From: Paracoccaceae bacterium
Lineage (GTDB): Bacteria; Pseudomonadota; Alphaproteobacteria; Rhodobacterales; Rhodobacteraceae
NCBI GenBank assembly: GCA_003447515.1
Contig: DLZA01000233.1
Coordinates: forward strand, 462-5,795
Direction of reading: 5' to 3'
Length of the DNA: 5,334 bases
In this document: positions 5,084-5,334 of the stretch, piece after piece
Numbering within the stretch: position 1 is the first letter of the stretch
Layout: every line of letters begins with the position of its first letter
The notes under the pieces: model-generated
Databases searched by the model: none
Told to the model about the DNA's origin: nothing
Seen by the model: the letters and a program-made list of their open reading frames with translations, nothing else
Program-made: the position numbers and the translations under genes

Positions 5084-5334
5084 ATGACATGGGAAACACT
5101 GGATGCGTTTAATTTGGTAGGTAAGCGTGTCTTAACGCGGGTTGATATTAACGTTCCGATAAAGAATGGCGTTGTTACTGATGCAACACGAATTACACGT
5201 ATCGTTCCAACTATAAAACACATTATATCTGAAAGAGGTTCAGTAATTTTGCTTGCTCATTTTGGCCGCCCCAAAGGTAAGATCGTACCAGAACTATCGC
5301 TCGAGCAATTAGTCCCAGAACTTTCAGAGCAATT
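5084..5334 (+). CDS. pgk: Phosphoglycerate kinase, N-terminal part (runs off the window)
   Basis: The reading frame from the ATG at 5084 is open to the window edge, giving 83 complete codons of an enzyme usually near 390-400 aa. The fragment has the family's N-terminal substrate-binding landmarks: RVDINVP (19-25, substrate-binding Asp21 and Asn23), TDATRI (32-37, with the substrate-binding Arg36) and [11 protein letters not shown] (56-66, with His59 and Arg62 of the 3-phosphoglycerate site). The enzyme transfers phosphate between 1,3-bisphosphoglycerate and ADP, directly after the gap reaction. Start choice is supported by AAGGA (5072-5076) 7 nt upstream and by agreement with family N-termini. 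It is separated from gap by 175 nt, long for an operon, so it may have its own promoter or leader control. Truncation is only due to the window boundary; the C-terminal nucleotide-binding domain is not seen. Confidence 0.95.
   Translation, partial: MTWETLDAFNLVGKRVLTRVDINVPIKNGVVTDATRITRIVPTIKHIISERGSVILLAHFGRPKGKIVPELSLEQLVPELSEQ

Noticed and set aside
4990..5223. A 77-codon minus-strand open frame across the gap-pgk spacer and pgk start
   Set aside because: Over half overlaps the conserved pgk N-terminus in antisense and the product looks like random translation.

Overview
The window looks like chromosomal DNA from an alphaproteobacterium of moderate GC content. The inference rests on gene order and protein features. 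A zapA gene is preceded by a coiled-coil gene of the ZauP type, divergent from a transketolase gene, which is followed by gap and pgk in the same direction. This carbon-metabolism cluster next to the Z-ring pair is familiar from alphaproteobacteria. No mobile element, CRISPR array, tRNA or rRNA is visible, and nothing in base or codon use suggests recent transfer.

Layout. Positions 1-145 are a leader and probable promoter region for a monothiol CGFS glutaredoxin (146-508, +), a protein of iron-sulfur cluster trafficking. It converges on zapA (532-972, -), and a rho-independent terminator for the glutaredoxin gene extends into the last codons of zapA. zapA overlaps the upstream coiled-coil gene by 8 nt (965-1546, -), so the two are almost certainly one translationally coupled operon for Z-ring organisation. 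A divergent control region (about 1547-1755) holds candidate promoters for both directions.

Transketolase (1756-3774, +; GTG start, 672 aa) is followed by a 132-nt spacer with an unusual set of TTAACGTTAA palindromes and related half sites, plus a hairpin and short T-run resembling a terminator. Next come gap (3907-4908, +), a 175-nt spacer with several inverted repeats, and the first 83 codons of pgk (5084 to the window edge, +), which runs off the end.

Together tkt, gap and pgk link the non-oxidative pentose phosphate pathway to lower glycolysis/gluconeogenesis (or, with enzymes not seen here, a Calvin-type cycle). The long, motif-rich spacers suggest each gene has its own control input rather than one tight operon. 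The most interesting points are the repeated palindromes in the tkt-gap spacer, which resemble operators of a LacI-family carbon regulator, and a GAPDH whose cofactor-selecting aspartate is replaced by alanine. No clearly novel system was found; the window is mainly ordinary housekeeping DNA with some regulatory structure worth checking.
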